DNA of 60,590 nt from Candidatus Obscuribacterales bacterium (lineage in GTDB: Bacteria > Cyanobacteriota > Vampirovibrionia > Obscuribacterales > Obscuribacteraceae). The DNA lies in contig JAIETE010000033.1 of NCBI GenBank assembly GCA_019745505.1, positions 1 to 60,590 of the forward strand, given 5' to 3'. Shown piece by piece: positions 16,910-26,596 of the stretch (positions within the stretch are counted from its first letter, which is position 1; each line of letters opens with the position of its first letter). A program made the translations under genes and the position numbers. The notes under the pieces are model-generated. The model was given only the letters and a program-made list of their open reading frames with translations. It was not told the origin of the DNA and did no database searches.

Positions 16910-18466
16910 ATGGCAAACACGATTCCCCCCGTGGAAGACTTTTGGCGTGGTCAGACCGAGACAGAGATGTTCAAGTTGTTCGACCAGTTAGAGGAAAAAG
17001 GCGCCGGCGGCAACCTCGTTGCATCAGCAGGGAAGGACTTGCGCGAGTTAATGGGCGAGTCCGTCGAGGAAAAGCGCATAGAAATCGCAAAACGCATTTT
17101 GAAGGAAGGAAAAGAAGACTTAGGCATCGCGCACATAGTCTTAGCTCGTGCTTGTTCTGACTTAAAAGAGAAGGAAGAGTTCTACAGAAAAGCTCAAAAG
17201 AGCTCAGAGAGCCAGAATTTCAAAGCAAATAGCACGAGCGGCAGCCTCTCCTGTGCTGACTCCCTTAACACGGCTATATCGCTGGAATTTGCATATGTAC
17301 TGTTTAGCAACTCGAAGAGAGATGCAGCGTGCGACATGCTCCAAAAGATCCAGGAAAATGCCGAGGCTCTGAGCATGGGTCAAGATATTCGCGACTGCTT
17401 ATTCAGCGCACTGGGAGCATATCTGATATGCACAAAGAAAAGCGCCGAGGTTCGCGCGCTTCTGGAGATCGATCGGATGCCTATGTCTCATTGGTATTAC
17501 TTGAACGCGCTCTGGAAGTTTATGGCGCTCGGCGACTGCATCCAGTCTCGCAGCGCGCTTTCGATTGCGCTCAATGACAGTGTAATGATTGCCGTCAATC
17601 TCACCTCTGATGAGGAAGATATTGACGAGGAAGATTTGCTGACCGATTGGGAGTACTACTACTCTCTAATCACGCTGCCGGCGTGGCAAGAAACCACTGG
17701 TGCAATGGAGTGGCTTTCCAAAGTTTTCGACACCAAACATTCATTGTTCGGCGCAGAAGATGTACAGGACGAAGTACGCTACAAAAAGTGGCAGCGCGAG
17801 ATGGAAGTTGCAGAAGCGCACATTCGCCGAGAAGATATGAAATCAATCAAGCGCTCATTCAAAATGGCTTTGCGTGAGGCAGATAGTTTGAATGACGGCG
17901 GTGATATGTTCCTGCTCACAGCGAAAATGCTCGGCGCTGTTTTGTTGGAAAACGGCAATTCACTCGATGACCTGAAGGAAAGCTTCGACAAAAAAATTGC
18001 GTGGCTAGACAAACAAGAGAGCAACGACAGCGAAAGTCTTTTCACCAGCTATTCGCATTTTGCAAAAACTTTATACGAACTAGGCATGATCAAGCAGGCG
18101 AAGCACTGCGCCAGAAAAGCCATCGACTTCTACGATGATGCGACCAAAATTGGCACGACGAAGTTGGATTACTTCTACCTATGCGAGTGCCTCGTGATTT
18201 ATGGTTCTTTGCTCAGCGTCGAGGAGAGTTTCGAAGAAGCCGAACGCATTTTTGCCAGACTAGTGTCAGCCCAAGAAGAATTTCTCGGAAGCAAACATCT
18301 GAATCTCGTCGACGGACTGGCGGGTCAGCGATTCTGCTTGCATCAACTCCAACGCCACAAAGAAGAAATGGAGATCGAAGTGAAGCTTCGCGAAATCGAT
18401 CAATACTTCGACGCAGACGACGAATATAAGTTAGTTTGCGACTCGGCGGCAGTTTCAGCCAGGTAG
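16910..18466 (+). CDS. cytoplasmic TPR-like protein
   Basis: A 518-residue protein with no signal peptide. I start at the ATG giving MANTIPPVEDFW, which has GTGGAG seven bases upstream; the frame is open further upstream but overlaps the divergent gene. The body is helical; the C-terminal half (about residues 290-500) has several TPR-like pairs (SHFAKTLYELGMIKQAKHCA, then CLVIYGSLLSVEESFEEAER). These are protein-protein contact modules. No catalytic motif is visible and the partner is unknown. It ends 10 bases before the end of a convergent gene. Confidence 0.72.
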   Translation: MANTIPPVEDFWRGQTETEMFKLFDQLEEKGAGGNLVASAGKDLRELMGESVEEKRIEIAKRILKEGKEDLGIAHIVLARACSDLKEKEEFYRKAQKSSESQNFKANSTSGSLSCADSLNTAISLEFAYVLFSNSKRDAACDMLQKIQENAEALSMGQDIRDCLFSALGAYLICTKKSAEVRALLEIDRMPMSHWYYLNALWKFMALGDCIQSRSALSIALNDSVMIAVNLTSDEEDIDEEDLLTDWEYYYSLITLPAWQETTGAMEWLSKVFDTKHSLFGAEDVQDEVRYKKWQREMEVAEAHIRREDMKSIKRSFKMALREADSLNDGGDMFLLTAKMLGAVLLENGNSLDDLKESFDKKIAWLDKQESNDSESLFTSYSHFAKTLYELGMIKQAKHCARKAIDFYDDATKIGTTKLDYFYLCECLVIYGSLLSVEESFEEAERIFARLVSAQEEFLGSKHLNLVDGLAGQRFCLHQLQRHKEEMEIEVKLREIDQYFDADDEYKLVCDSAAVSAR

Positions 18467-18476
18467 AGAAGTCGGC

Positions 18477-19553
18477 TTACTTAGTGAGAACCGCACCATC
18501 AGCGAGAATCGCGTGACTCTCGTGAGAGTAATGGCCGAAAGCATCGACGACCTTCATGCGAAACGCTTCAACAGCTGAAATCTGTTTGCGAGCATTTGCC
18601 GCTTGCGGTGTGCCGGGTTGAGTGGCAGAGGCTTCCGTGTAGAAACGCTTCAACTCGCGGTCGATAACTTTATCGAGAATGTCGCATGCATCCGAAAGAC
18701 TGAGTCCATCGATATTGATGTTATGCGCAGGATGAGCTGTTTCTTCGGCAACCTGGTTTGGACCACCCTCATAACCGACTGCAATGTTTTCGCCGAGCCT
18801 CGGCGCACCGATTTTGTGCGCATTGAACAACTCGGACTGTTCCATTTTGCCGGACGCGACTCGGATCAAATCGCCGAACAATTCCTTAGCAAAAGGTCCC
18901 ATCATCGCAATCGATGCTTCCTCTCCCTGGATTGTCCAAGTGCTGAGACCATTCAATTTTGCAGGTTCTGCCACAAGAATCGGCGGCAACTCTAAATCGG
19001 AAAAATCACCGGTCTTGAATTGCAATGTCATCTCATTGGGGAAGAGATAGAGGGCAATCCGCTTTTCATCCCCCCTCACTGCCAAAGACCAGAAACGCGT
19101 TGTGAGCCGACCTTGATAGTTCTTGTTGACAGGTTTGTACCAGACGGTGTCATCCCGGGTCTCCGAGACCGACGGGCGCTCGGTGGAGACAAACAGGTCG
19201 CCGCCGACGGCATTCTCGTTAAACCCATAGGCCAGACCGGCAAACTCCTGGAACAGCGCGTCCATCCAGATTCTGACCGACTCAAAGTTGTCAGAAGCCG
19301 TGCTCTGTGCCTGCTGCCAGGGTTCGGAAGCCTTGTCATGCGGGACTTCGCTGGAAAGCTCTTTGAGCCAGCGACCGGTCTCTTGACCACGACGCTTCTG
19401 CAGGTCAGAGTAAACCTCTTGGGACTTCTGTGGAATCAGCTCACGCAGGGCGGAGACAGCCTCTTTTTCTTCGCGCTCGCTGATTGTGCCTTTGTTCTTG
19501 CGGTCAATTGCGAATTTGCCCGACATCCACATATCCCGAAATTTTGATGACAT
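18477..19553 (-). CDS. hypothetical cytoplasmic protein
   Basis: A 358-residue protein I do not recognise. The ATG giving MSSKFRDMWMSGKF has GGAG eight bases upstream, so I prefer it to the ATG/GTG-like extensions up to 19589. The N-terminal third is charged and probably helical; the middle is a mixed alpha/beta region with many Trp and Phe (TTRFWSLAVRGDEKRIALYL); the C-terminus is helical. No signal peptide, membrane segment or catalytic motif. It is divergent from the kinase gene, sharing a 73-base intergenic region. Confidence 0.68.
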   Translation of the reverse strand: MSSKFRDMWMSGKFAIDRKNKGTISEREEKEAVSALRELIPQKSQEVYSDLQKRRGQETGRWLKELSSEVPHDKASEPWQQAQSTASDNFESVRIWMDALFQEFAGLAYGFNENAVGGDLFVSTERPSVSETRDDTVWYKPVNKNYQGRLTTRFWSLAVRGDEKRIALYLFPNEMTLQFKTGDFSDLELPPILVAEPAKLNGLSTWTIQGEEASIAMMGPFAKELFGDLIRVASGKMEQSELFNAHKIGAPRLGENIAVGYEGGPNQVAEETAHPAHNINIDGLSLSDACDILDKVIDRELKRFYTEASATQPGTPQAANARKQISAVEAFRMKVVDAFGHYSHESHAILADGAVLTK

Positions 19554-19626
19554 TGCGGCTTCTCCATAGGGTCGCTCCCGGCGTCGCAAAAGTATATATA
19601 ATCAAACAGGGGAAAGTGCAGTTTTA

Positions 19627-21654
19627 ATGAATAACGGTAATACGCAACGGGTTAAATTTGAGCGGAAGTATTGTCCGAAGTGCTACGCGCAGTTCGAACA
19701 GTTAGAGACGTGCCCGGAGGACGGCACGACTTTGCACGGGCAGGACAACGACCCGCTAATCGGCAAAGTCTTTGCCGAGCGTTACGTAATTCAGTCCGTC
19801 ATCGGACTGGGCGGCATGAGCATCGTCTACAAAGCACAGCATAAGCTCATGGATCGTATTGTCGCGATTAAAATGCTGCACAGCAATATCAAAAACGATC
19901 ATACGTCCCTCGAACGTTTTCGCATGGAAGCGCAAGCAGCGAGCTCATTGAGCCACCAGAACATCATCGCAGTCTATGACTTTGGTGTAACGGATAACGG
20001 CGATGCCTTCTTCGTCATGGACTACCTGGACGGCGAGAATCTCGGCGATATGATCGAGCGCAAGGGCAGAATTCCTTATGAGCGCGCGCTGCATATTTTC
20101 AAACAAATCTGCGATGGGCTCGGTGCTGCACACAAGAAATCGATTGTGCATCGGGATTTGAAGCCCGCGAATGTTGTCCTTCTAAAAGAAGATGATGGAA
20201 CCGAGCTTGTGAAGCTCGTCGACTTTGGTATCGCAAAGTTACTTCCAGCATCCGGCAAACAGCAGCTGTCGCTTACTCGCACCGGAGAGGTTTTTGGCAG
20301 TCCGATTTACATGAGCCCTGAACAGTGCCAGGGTCTAGAACTCGATAAGCGTTCCGACATTTACGCGCTCGGCTGTCTCATGTACGAAACACTCACAGGC
20401 GAACCGCCCCTGGTCGGCACCACATTTTTAGAGACGCTGAACATGCATGTCAGCGCCACGCCTCAATCATTTTCCGAGGTCGTGCCTGACGCGAAAATTC
20501 CTACCGTGCTCGAGCAAGTAATCTTTAAGTGCATGGCGAAAAACCCTAATGATCGCCCGCAAAGCACTGAAGAAATTCGAGATTTACTTTCGACAATCAC
20601 CTTGACCTTGTCTAATACTGGACTAAATCGTGCCGCAGTGAGCGGACCTATGACCAGTGTGCCCTGCCCTAACGAGCCAGCGAAAGTAAATAAAATTCTT
20701 CTTGCTGCATTGGTGGTATCACTTGCTGCGTTGGTTGGCTTTGGCGGTTTCTTTTGTCTATGGCCTGGTCCACCAGAGGACCGCGGCACACCGTTAACAA
20801 AAATGCTCTTCGCGCTAAAACTGTCGGAGGCATCCGACCAAACTTCAAAAGGCAACTACAGAGATGCACTAAATGCTTTGAACGCTGCAGAAAGCCACGC
20901 CAAAATGCTCACAGGCGGTAATAATGCGCGCCTTGAAGCAGTTCTTAAGCAGAAAGCAGACCTTTATGGAAAATGGGAAGGTCACGCAGAACTTCTGGAA
21001 AAAACGAACAATCAAATCATCGGACTTTTGACGAATAGAGCCCTTGATGAAATGAAAATGCAATACGAATCCTTGGACAAGCTCGACAAAACTCCTACGG
21101 ACTCAACGGTTGCGCTGACGAACGCCAAACTCAAAGCAGAAGCTCAGGTGCCAAGCATTTTGGTAACAGCTGGAAAGTTAAATGTGACAAAACTCCATTT
21201 GGAGCAAGCCAAGTTTCTAGAACGAACCCTAGCTGTTATGCGAAAACTTCTTGGTCCTGACGCACCGTCAGTCTGCCGCATCGAGAATTCACTCATTGAT
21301 GCATATTTGGGAATGCACAATTTACCAGCCGTCAGACCACTCCTTCAACATATTTGTGCAGTAAGCGAAAAGGATGCCGATGCGAAGCCGGAAGGCTATG
21401 TTCGCGCACTCACGAGGCTCGGTCAATTCGACCTGGATCAAAGCGAACTAAAACTAGCTGAGCCGGAGTTGAAAAAAGCGTTGGAATTGGGCACCGAAAA
21501 GAAAGTGAACAAAGAGCTGTTAGTTTTGGTGATGCGCAGTTGGTCGGATGTTTTGAATCAAACCAACCATAAGAAAGAATCACAAGAAATGCTGAAAAAA
21601 GCAAACGCACTTGAAAAAACCGCCACCGATATTCCGCCAGGCGACAAGCCATAA
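19627..21654 (+). CDS. Ser/Thr protein kinase with zinc ribbon, transmembrane helix and TPR-like sensor
   Basis: A 675-residue membrane-anchored eukaryotic-type kinase. A Cys-rich ribbon (YCPKC...TCPEDG, residues 15-33) precedes the catalytic domain (about 50-310). This has the glycine loop GLGGMSIVYKA, Lys in VAIKML, HRDLKPAN, DFGIAK and the SPEQ activation segment; all catalytic residues are present. One transmembrane helix is at about 350-375, then an extracytoplasmic helical TPR-like region. A strong TATAAT lies at 19597-19602 with no good -35 box. The next TPR gene starts five bases after the stop, so the two are co-transcribed. Confidence 0.9.
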   Translation: MNNGNTQRVKFERKYCPKCYAQFEQLETCPEDGTTLHGQDNDPLIGKVFAERYVIQSVIGLGGMSIVYKAQHKLMDRIVAIKMLHSNIKNDHTSLERFRMEAQAASSLSHQNIIAVYDFGVTDNGDAFFVMDYLDGENLGDMIERKGRIPYERALHIFKQICDGLGAAHKKSIVHRDLKPANVVLLKEDDGTELVKLVDFGIAKLLPASGKQQLSLTRTGEVFGSPIYMSPEQCQGLELDKRSDIYALGCLMYETLTGEPPLVGTTFLETLNMHVSATPQSFSEVVPDAKIPTVLEQVIFKCMAKNPNDRPQSTEEIRDLLSTITLTLSNTGLNRAAVSGPMTSVPCPNEPAKVNKILLAALVVSLAALVGFGGFFCLWPGPPEDRGTPLTKMLFALKLSEASDQTSKGNYRDALNALNAAESHAKMLTGGNNARLEAVLKQKADLYGKWEGHAELLEKTNNQIIGLLTNRALDEMKMQYESLDKLDKTPTDSTVALTNAKLKAEAQVPSILVTAGKLNVTKLHLEQAKFLERTLAVMRKLLGPDAPSVCRIENSLIDAYLGMHNLPAVRPLLQHICAVSEKDADAKPEGYVRALTRLGQFDLDQSELKLAEPELKKALELGTEKKVNKELLVLVMRSWSDVLNQTNHKKESQEMLKKANALEKTATDIPPGDKP

Positions 21655-21659
21655 TAACT

Positions 21660-23327
21660 ATGAGCTTGGCGCTTATTGTTGACGAACTTGCCCGTCTAAA
21701 CCACCTAGAACAATCTCGGGGCTACACTAGATTGAGAACACTCAGCCCCCTCTCAATTCTCTTAGCCGCCACCATCTGCAATGCACAACCGGCGCTTTCA
21801 GCGAAGATTGACGGACAGGCAGACACCTATGCAGTCGCAAAAGCAAGAAAGCTGGCCAAGGAAGGCAAAACAAAAAAATCTCGGGCATTTCTTTCTAAGT
21901 ATTTGAGTGAACACCCGAATTGTCCAAATGCATTGGTAGAGCTAGGACTCAGTGATAACGGGTCGGCTGATTTCAAAAGTTGCAGAGAGCATCTTGCCAA
22001 GGCACTAGCAATTACTGATGGTGGCAAGGGAATTGAGTTAGTCACTCCAGCCTATGTAGTAAAGGCATTCGCAAACTGCAAACTCGAAAATTACAAAGAA
22101 GCCATGCAAGACATCGAGCGCGCACGAGCCATATCGCCGACATACAGCGAAGTTTTCCACATACGTGGAGAGATTTTTCTGCGACAAGGAAAGAAAAGAG
22201 AAGCTTTTGCAGATTATCAACGCGCAGTCGAATTGGGCGGAATGTCTCCTGAAATTCTCAAAAAATCGAAGAGACTTTCCTTTGAGTTCGGCAACTCAAA
22301 ACTGGAAAAGAAGTATCTTGATCTACTACTCGCAAAAGCACCTGAAGACTTCGACGCTTGGATGCTCGCAGCGGACTGGCAATCAAGAAACGGCAATCAC
22401 AAAGCGGCAGTCAAAGACGTTCAGAAAGCGAACTCCCTGCGACCTAATGATTATCCGATCCAATTTACAATGATGAGATACATGCTTGACGCGGGTGATT
22501 ATTCCGGCGCAGAAGTCGTCCGAAAAAAACTGCTCACGCAAAAACCAAATGATCTCGAACCGATCAAAGTGGTGGTTGGTGCAATGATGGCTGATAAAAA
22601 ATTCCAGGCAGCAGCATCTTTAGTCGAGGCAGAGATTGCAAAACACCCTTCGAATCCAGACCTGAGGGAGATGCTGGCAAACTGCTACCGGAGACTAGGG
22701 CGTTCGGAAGACACCATAACACAGTTCGAAAAAGCAGCAGCCATAAAACAACCGGACACCACTACATTAATCGCCGCAGCTGAAAGCTACGAACGAATGG
22801 AAGAGCACGAAAAGGCATTGAATCTATTTTTAAAAGCCTCAACGCAGTACAAGAATCCTGTATTGTTCGTGAATATCGCTCGCTGCCACCTGGCATTAAA
22901 ACAATACGACAAAGCAGCGGCGGCGCTCTCTAAAGCAATACAAGGATTAGAGAGAATAGATCCCCAAAGCAGAAATTTGCTGGCAGCATACAACCTTCAA
23001 GCACGATGCGAATTGGAGCTAAAGAACTACCCCAAGGCGAGAGAATTGGCATGCAAAGTTCTTCTGAGATGGAAAGATGATTTCACTGCGCATTGCACAA
23101 GAGCGAAAGCAAACAAGCATCTGCGCAATTACAAAGAAGGAATTGCAGACCTCACTTTTGCAATCTCGAGACATCCCGACTTGCCAGTACTTTATCAAGA
23201 GCGCGCGGACATGCACGAAGCAGTCAATGACAAGGAAAACGCAAGTCGAGACAGACAGACCAGCCAAAAACTCACGCGCACAGTGGAAAGCGACCTATTC
23301 CCGTCAAAGCACAAAGCACCGAACTAA
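21660..23327 (+). CDS. exported TPR-repeat protein, kinase operon
   Basis: A 555-residue protein built from about ten TPR-type helix pairs (for example ALVELGLSDNGSADFKSCREH; DIERARAISPTYSEVFHIRG; NIARCHLALKQYDKAAAALS). A hydrophobic segment at residues 30-47 ending in ALSAK suggests a signal peptide with an unusually long N-region; a start nearer the helix is possible but no better codon is seen. It begins five bases after the kinase stop. Likely role: extracytoplasmic scaffold or ligand partner of the kinase, by inference from coupling only. Confidence 0.8.
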   Translation: MSLALIVDELARLNHLEQSRGYTRLRTLSPLSILLAATICNAQPALSAKIDGQADTYAVAKARKLAKEGKTKKSRAFLSKYLSEHPNCPNALVELGLSDNGSADFKSCREHLAKALAITDGGKGIELVTPAYVVKAFANCKLENYKEAMQDIERARAISPTYSEVFHIRGEIFLRQGKKREAFADYQRAVELGGMSPEILKKSKRLSFEFGNSKLEKKYLDLLLAKAPEDFDAWMLAADWQSRNGNHKAAVKDVQKANSLRPNDYPIQFTMMRYMLDAGDYSGAEVVRKKLLTQKPNDLEPIKVVVGAMMADKKFQAAASLVEAEIAKHPSNPDLREMLANCYRRLGRSEDTITQFEKAAAIKQPDTTTLIAAAESYERMEEHEKALNLFLKASTQYKNPVLFVNIARCHLALKQYDKAAAALSKAIQGLERIDPQSRNLLAAYNLQARCELELKNYPKARELACKVLLRWKDDFTAHCTRAKANKHLRNYKEGIADLTFAISRHPDLPVLYQERADMHEAVNDKENASRDRQTSQKLTRTVESDLFPSKHKAPN

Positions 23328-23388
23328 GTCTTTTGAAATAGAGTAAACTGGTTGCGAACTTTTGCCTTCAGCGACGTTATCACCACAA

Positions 23389-24624
23389 ATGACTGCCACC
23401 AAACTAGTCAACCCACTTACAATGCGCGATCAAGCCGCATTGAACGATCCTTATCCACTTCTCAGCGCACTGAGATCGAATGAACCAGTGTGGTGGTGCC
23501 CAGACGCGAAAGCCTGGATTGTGAGCACATACGCAGAAGCGCAATATATCCTGCGCAGCGCCGACTTCGAAAAGCAGATTCAACGATGGAAGCATATGCC
23601 GAATCCTAAGTTGACTATGTTTTTTCCGCCATTCAAAGCTCTGCGCGAAACCTCCAGCAGTTGGCTGCTCAATCTCAATCCGCCGGATCATACCCGCGTT
23701 CGCGCATTGGTCGGACGCACATTTGCTCCGTCAACGATTAACCTTCTAAAGCCGGAAATCGAAAAGACTGCAGCAGAACTGATTCACATAGCCAGGGAAA
23801 AGGGACAATTCGATCTCGTCTCCGACTTTGCGTTTCCCTTACCGCTTGCTATTATCGCGCTCATTATGGGCATTCCCGTATCAGACCGGAATTTGCTCAA
23901 GAAATGGTCGAACATGTTGGTCTCCATCGCTGGAGGAAATCGCACTCTCGGGTCTATTTGGACAAGCGGCAATGCGATAATCGAGCTGCGAAAATACCTC
24001 ACACCTCTTATTGAGGAGAGAAGAAAAGATCTTAGAGATGACATGCTGAGCATGCTCATCACAGCGGAAGAGGAAGAACATAATGCAAAAACGCGCCTGA
24101 ACACTGCGGAGCTGCTCGCTAATTTGATCTTGTTTCTTGTTGCTGGACAGGAAACCACAGTCAATTTGATTTCGAATGGGGTTTTGTGTCTCATGCGAAA
24201 TCCAGCACAACTTTCGTTGTTGCTGGAAAAGCCAGATTCGATAGCCTCCGCAACTAACGAGATACTGCGTTACGAGAGTCCCGCGCAAGCGGCACCTAGA
24301 CTAGCAAACAAAGATGTGGTCGTTGCAGGCAAGACAATCAAAGAAGGCGACATGGTCTGGCTACTTCTTGGAAGTGCCAATCGCGACAGCAAACAATTCG
24401 AGAATGCGGAAGTCTTCGATATCACGCGCACGCAAAATCGGCACATCAGCTTCAGCGAAGGGATTCACCGCTGCATCGGCGCCTCGCTTGCGGAGGCAGA
24501 ATGCGAAATTGCTTTGAATAGTTTGTTCACTAACTTTCCGAATCTAAAATTGGTAGAGCAACAAGTAGACTTCAAATTCCCCTTCGCTCTGCGCGGCCCC
24601 AAACAATTGATTGTCCGCGCGTAG
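23389..24624 (+). CDS. cytochrome P450
   Basis: A 411-residue soluble class-I-type P450. The heme-ligand motif FSEGIHRCIGASLAEAE provides the axial Cys near residue 364. The I-helix carries AGQETT (oxygen-activation threonines), the K-helix ExxR appears as EILRYESPAQAAPR, and the C-helix region is LNLNPPDHTRVRALV. I use the ATG giving MTATKLV; a TTG nine codons upstream is open. No ferredoxin or reductase partner is adjacent, and the substrate cannot be told. The upstream TPR gene ends 61 bases earlier. Confidence 0.9.
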   Translation: MTATKLVNPLTMRDQAALNDPYPLLSALRSNEPVWWCPDAKAWIVSTYAEAQYILRSADFEKQIQRWKHMPNPKLTMFFPPFKALRETSSSWLLNLNPPDHTRVRALVGRTFAPSTINLLKPEIEKTAAELIHIAREKGQFDLVSDFAFPLPLAIIALIMGIPVSDRNLLKKWSNMLVSIAGGNRTLGSIWTSGNAIIELRKYLTPLIEERRKDLRDDMLSMLITAEEEEHNAKTRLNTAELLANLILFLVAGQETTVNLISNGVLCLMRNPAQLSLLLEKPDSIASATNEILRYESPAQAAPRLANKDVVVAGKTIKEGDMVWLLLGSANRDSKQFENAEVFDITRTQNRHISFSEGIHRCIGASLAEAECEIALNSLFTNFPNLKLVEQQVDFKFPFALRGPKQLIVRA

Positions 24625-24688
24625 AAGGGTAAACAACGCCGCTAAACATTAGAGCCGCCTGCGATTACAGGAAAGTCGTCGGGGCGGC

Positions 24689-24717
24689 TTGACACCTCGC
24701 GCATATTTCGATAATAT
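24689..24717 (+). promoter_or_regulatory. near-consensus promoter of acr3, apparently leaderless
   Basis: TTGACA (24689-24694), a 17-base spacer and TAATAT (24712-24717). The acr3 ATG begins only eight bases after the -10 box, so transcription would start at or next to the A of the start codon and no Shine-Dalgarno can be present. Confidence 0.7.
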
Positions 24718-24727
24718 TGGAAATATG
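24702..24727. promoter_or_regulatory. inverted repeat over acr3 -10 box and start codon
   Basis: Perfect eight-base arms CATATTTC (24702-24709) and GAAATATG (24720-24727) separated by ten bases cover the -10 box and the ATG. Placement fits a repressor operator. ArsR-family control is typical for arsenite pumps, but no regulator is adjacent. Confidence 0.55.
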
Positions 24728-25807
24728 GAAATAAAACATCGCGTGCTGGAAGAAAACAAACACTCAGAGTCCGCAATCGGCTTCTTTGAGCGCTGGTTGA
24801 CGCTCTGGGTTTTTCTCTGCATCGCTGCGGGAATCTGTCTTGGTCAACTCCTACCGGAACCGGTCAAGTTCATCGGCTCTCTTGAAGTTGCCAGAGTGAA
24901 CATTCCGGTAGGCGTGTTGATTTGGCTGATGATCGTACCGATGCTTTTGAAAATCGACTTCGGTGCTCTTGGGCAAGTGAAGGAACACTGGAAAGGGATA
25001 GCCGTGACACTGTTCATTAATTGGGCAGTCAAGCCTTTTTCCATGGCTCTTCTTGCATATGTATTTATTCGTGTAGTTTTCGCACCATACCTGCCTGCCG
25101 ACCAACTCGATAGTTACGTCGCCGGACTGATTCTTCTAGCCGCCGCACCTTGCACGGCCATGGTTTTTGTGTGGAGCCAGCTCACAAAGGGAGATCCGTA
25201 TTTCACTCTTTCGCAAGTAGCCGTCAACGACGTCATCATGATCTTTGCGTTTGCACCAATCGTCGGGCTGCTGCTAGGACTCTCATCGATAACTGTGCCA
25301 TGGGACACACTGCTTATCTCTGTGGGACTGTACATTGTAATACCAGTCATCATTGCACAAGCATGGCGCGGAGCGCTGCTTAAGCAAGGGCAAGTAGCAT
25401 TTGATAAAACTCTCGCGCTCCTCCATCCCGTCTCACTCTCAGCATTGCTTACTACCCTTGTTCTTCTGTTTGCATTTCAGGGCGAGGCGATCCTTAAACA
25501 GCCGCTCGTTATCGCCATGCTTGCTGTTCCAATTCTGATCCAGGTATTCTTCAATTCTTCAATCGCCTATCTGTTGAACAGGAGACTTGGAGTGGCACAC
25601 TCTGTAGCATGTCCCTCTGCCTTAATCGGCGCGAGCAATTTTTTCGAGCTTGCTGTTGCAACTGCAATAAGTCTCTTCGGCTTCAATTCCGGTGCCGCGC
25701 TAGCCACCGTCGTTGGTGTCTTGATTGAAGTGCCTGTTATGCTTGCTGTCGTTCGCATAGTCAACAGCAGTAAAAATTGGTATGAAAAGGACCTCGCACA
25801 TAAGTAG
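24725..25807 (+). CDS. acr3: Acr3-family arsenite efflux permease
   Basis: A 360-residue inner-membrane arsenite exporter with about ten transmembrane helices. The family signature AAPCTAMVFVWSQLTKGDP carries the conserved Cys; other conserved blocks are LIWLMIVPMLLKIDF and the C-terminal GASNFFELAVATAISLFG. Acr3 exports As(III) using the proton gradient and is normally accompanied by arsR and arsC, which are absent here. The start is the ATG directly after a strong promoter. A stem-loop follows the stop, consistent with a single-gene unit. Confidence 0.92.
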   Translation: MEIKHRVLEENKHSESAIGFFERWLTLWVFLCIAAGICLGQLLPEPVKFIGSLEVARVNIPVGVLIWLMIVPMLLKIDFGALGQVKEHWKGIAVTLFINWAVKPFSMALLAYVFIRVVFAPYLPADQLDSYVAGLILLAAAPCTAMVFVWSQLTKGDPYFTLSQVAVNDVIMIFAFAPIVGLLLGLSSITVPWDTLLISVGLYIVIPVIIAQAWRGALLKQGQVAFDKTLALLHPVSLSALLTTLVLLFAFQGEAILKQPLVIAMLAVPILIQVFFNSSIAYLLNRRLGVAHSVACPSALIGASNFFELAVATAISLFGFNSGAALATVVGVLIEVPVMLAVVRIVNSSKNWYEKDLAHK

Positions 25808-25810
25808 AAT

Positions 25811-25830
25811 CTGGAAATCCTTCCAGCTTA
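25811..25830 (+). terminator. candidate terminator after acr3
   Basis: A perfect six-base stem CTGGAA/TTCCAG with a four-base loop, four bases after the acr3 stop, followed by a weak T-rich stretch. Confidence 0.4.
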
Positions 25831-25887
25831 TATCTTCTACTTTGCACAGCCGCCCCCTCCGGAACGCCGGCAGCTCGCGAACCCTGT

Positions 25888-25929
25888 GACGTCGGCGGCT
25901 CGCTGCCCCCTGCGACGTCGGCGGCTCGC
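25888..25929. repeat. two direct copies of a GC-rich 16-mer
   Basis: GACGTCGGCGGCTCGC occurs at 25888-25903 and 25914-25929 (period 26), with a partial related copy just upstream. It lies in the 205-base gap after acr3 and has no evident function. Confidence 0.6.
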
Positions 25930-26012
25930 CGATGTTATACCTGGCAAGCGTGTTCACCCCACGTTCACGGGTATTCTGTAGTATTAATTAGAATACTTAT
26001 CGAACGTCATTC

Positions 26013-26477
26013 GTGAAATCAATGGCTCTAGCTTACATCCTACTTGCAGCCGTGACCTGGTTTATGACTGGACTGATCTGGTTCGTACAGATTGTTCATT
26101 ATCCCCTGTTCGCCGGGGTCGGTTCAGACCGATTCATAGACTACATAAAGACCCACTGCAATCTCACTGGAATGGTCGTGATACTACCGATGGTGGTGCA
26201 GTTACTTCTTGCAGGCTATCTTGCCATATCGAGCAGAGCAGAAAACAGCACCCTACTCTGGATCAATTTCGGTCTGGTCGTAATCATATGGGCACTGACA
26301 GGACTTGCATCAGTGCCGTGTCTCAACGCCATGTGCGCGGAGGGCTTCTCCCAGTCCGTCCACGGAAAGCTAGTTTTGACGAATTGGCTCCGCACAATTC
26401 TGTGGACAACTTGCTCAATTTTGATGACTGTCATTTTGCTGATGCAACAATCTAATGTGACAAGCAACAACACTTAG
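26013..26477 (+). CDS. four-helix membrane protein
   Basis: A 154-residue integral membrane protein with four predicted helices (about residues 4-28, 48-70, 82-104, 124-146). Conserved-looking polar residues include FVQIVHYPLF in helix 1 and HGKLVLTNWLRTILWT before helix 4. I recall such a pattern from uncharacterised membrane proteins but cannot name a family. The start is GTG at 26013 or the ATG three codons later. Function unknown. Confidence 0.72.
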   Translation: MKSMALAYILLAAVTWFMTGLIWFVQIVHYPLFAGVGSDRFIDYIKTHCNLTGMVVILPMVVQLLLAGYLAISSRAENSTLLWINFGLVVIIWALTGLASVPCLNAMCAEGFSQSVHGKLVLTNWLRTILWTTCSILMTVILLMQQSNVTSNNT

Positions 26478-26596
26478 ATGGTTCGACGCTCGCTCCTAAA
26501 GTTCAGAATGCAACATACGTTAGCAGCCGCTTGAGAAGTAAGGTAGAGATCTCCAAGATCTGGTATAAGGGTCTGAAACTCTATCGGAAATCCAGG

